This document shows positions 5,868 to 6,311 of a DNA stretch of 6,311 bases, in pieces. Within the stretch, counting starts at the first letter, position 1. Each line of letters starts with the position of its first letter. The translations under genes were made by a program, and so were the position numbers. The stretch comes from Syntrophaceae bacterium (GTDB lineage: Bacteria > Desulfobacterota > Syntrophia > Syntrophales > UBA2210), in NCBI GenBank assembly GCA_030619435.1, contig JAUXBI010000105.1:1-6311 (forward strand), in the 5' to 3' direction. The notes under the pieces were generated by a model, which was not told where the DNA came from, ran no database searches, and was given only the letters and a program-made list of their open reading frames with translations.

Positions 5868-6311
5868 ATGAAAATACTAGGCATCTTGTTGATACTGAAT
5901 AGCATAGCAATCACCTCATGGTGGGTGACAGCCCACGGTACACACAAAGGCACCATCGTGGCCCTGTGCACACTTGCTGTATTTGCAGGGCTAGCACTTG
6001 TTCTAAGCGACCGCATTACGGAACTGAGTGTTGAAGGCGTTGGCACTATCAAAGCTGCGGCTCAGCAAGCGGAGTCTGACGCAAGCGCAGTTGCTGACCT
6101 AAAGAAACGAGTGGAGTCACAGAGCGCGACGGTGGACCTTGTCGCGCAGCAGGCCAAGAAAGCCGAAACTATTTCGCAAGAAGTAGCCGAAAAGAACACA
6201 AAGGCCGAAGAAAAACTAGCAACACTCGATAAAGCAATCGACAAGGCCAATACAACACTTGACTCTCTTGAGTCGGTGACAGAGTACACCAAAACTGTAA
6301 GTCGGATCGTA
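5868..6311 (+). CDS. cassette-like gene for a two-pass membrane, coiled-coil protein, 3' end cut off
   Basis: ATG at 5868 opens 148 codons that run off the window without a stop. AGGA (5856-5859) lies eight bases upstream; the ATG at 5860 stops after three codons. Hydrophobic segments at about residues 3-20 and 28-47 are separated by a short polar loop (HGTHKG). A short stretch ITELSVEGVGTIKAA follows. Residues 62-140 are rich in Ala, Glu, Lys and Gln with heptad-like spacing and no Pro, as in a long coiled coil. The likely form is a membrane-anchored protein with an elongated cytoplasmic or periplasmic rod. I do not recognise a characterised family. My recollection is that proteins of this build, with GVGTIKAA and SATVDLVA-like segments, occur among integron cassette hypotheticals, but this is unverified. 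Its position 20 bp after a GTTRRRY core and divergent from the integrase relic supports a cassette origin. Confidence 0.8.
   Translation, partial: MKILGILLILNSIAITSWWVTAHGTHKGTIVALCTLAVFAGLALVLSDRITELSVEGVGTIKAAAQQAESDASAVADLKKRVESQSATVDLVAQQAKKAETISQEVAEKNTKAEEKLATLDKAIDKANTTLDSLESVTEYTKTVSRIV

Noticed and set aside
5783..6292. Minus-strand ORFs of 89 and 76 codons
   Set aside because: Ser/Ala/Val-rich shadows of the coiled-coil gene on the plus strand.
1..6311. CRISPR array, tRNA or rRNA genes
   Set aside because: No regularly spaced direct repeats of CRISPR size and no cloverleaf or rRNA-like segment was seen.

Overview
The window reads as bacterial chromosomal DNA of moderate GC content. 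It has dense, mostly intact housekeeping genes at positions 1-5421 and a small, apparently decayed mobile region at 5422-6311. The taxon cannot be fixed from sequence alone. A TraB-family protein, an isovaleryl/long-chain-type acyl-CoA dehydrogenase, a DinG/YoaA-type iron-sulfur helicase and an integron-like locus together would suit a Gram-negative sediment or anaerobic bacterium (Desulfobacterota/deltaproteobacteria-like or Spirochaetota-like). That placement is inference.

Layout. (1) 1-994, minus strand: N-terminal 331 residues of a TraB/PrgY-family protein, cut by the window edge. (2) 995-1103: divergent intergenic region with a candidate promoter facing each way. (3) 1104-2282, plus strand: RlmD/TrmA-type 5-methyluridine RNA methyltransferase with a TRAM domain and four iron-sulfur cysteines. 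(4) 2283-2325: convergent junction made of a degenerate 7-bp tandem repeat (about CCCTGAA), reaching into the stop codon of the next gene. (5) 2321-3568, minus strand: acyl-CoA dehydrogenase. (6) 3592-5421 (or 5508), minus strand: DinG/YoaA-like helicase, 23 bp upstream of the dehydrogenase and probably co-transcribed with it.

(7) 5422-5867: about 450 bp with no intact gene. It contains a 42-codon minus-strand ORF (5515-5643) with a good ribosome binding site. Its first 25 residues look like the N-terminus of an integron-integrase-type tyrosine recombinase, after which similarity stops. To its right lie a promoter-like pair on the minus strand, a nested inverted repeat with an 18-bp perfect palindrome, a GTTACC...GGTAAC hairpin, and a 15-bp perfect hairpin ending in GTTGGGT, a match to the integron core site GTTRRRY. 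(8) 5868-6311, plus strand: start of a gene for a protein with two membrane segments and a long coiled coil. It begins 20 bp after that core site, as integron cassette genes usually do.

The strongest reading of the right end is a relic integron head: an integrase gene lost except for its 5' end, a recombination-site-like structure, and an outward-facing cassette-like ORF in the usual divergent arrangement. The helicase gene now lies directly behind the truncated integrase gene and may use its promoter. The four housekeeping genes do not form an obvious shared pathway: the methyltransferase acts on RNA, the helicase on DNA, the dehydrogenase in acyl-CoA oxidation, and the TraB protein at the membrane.
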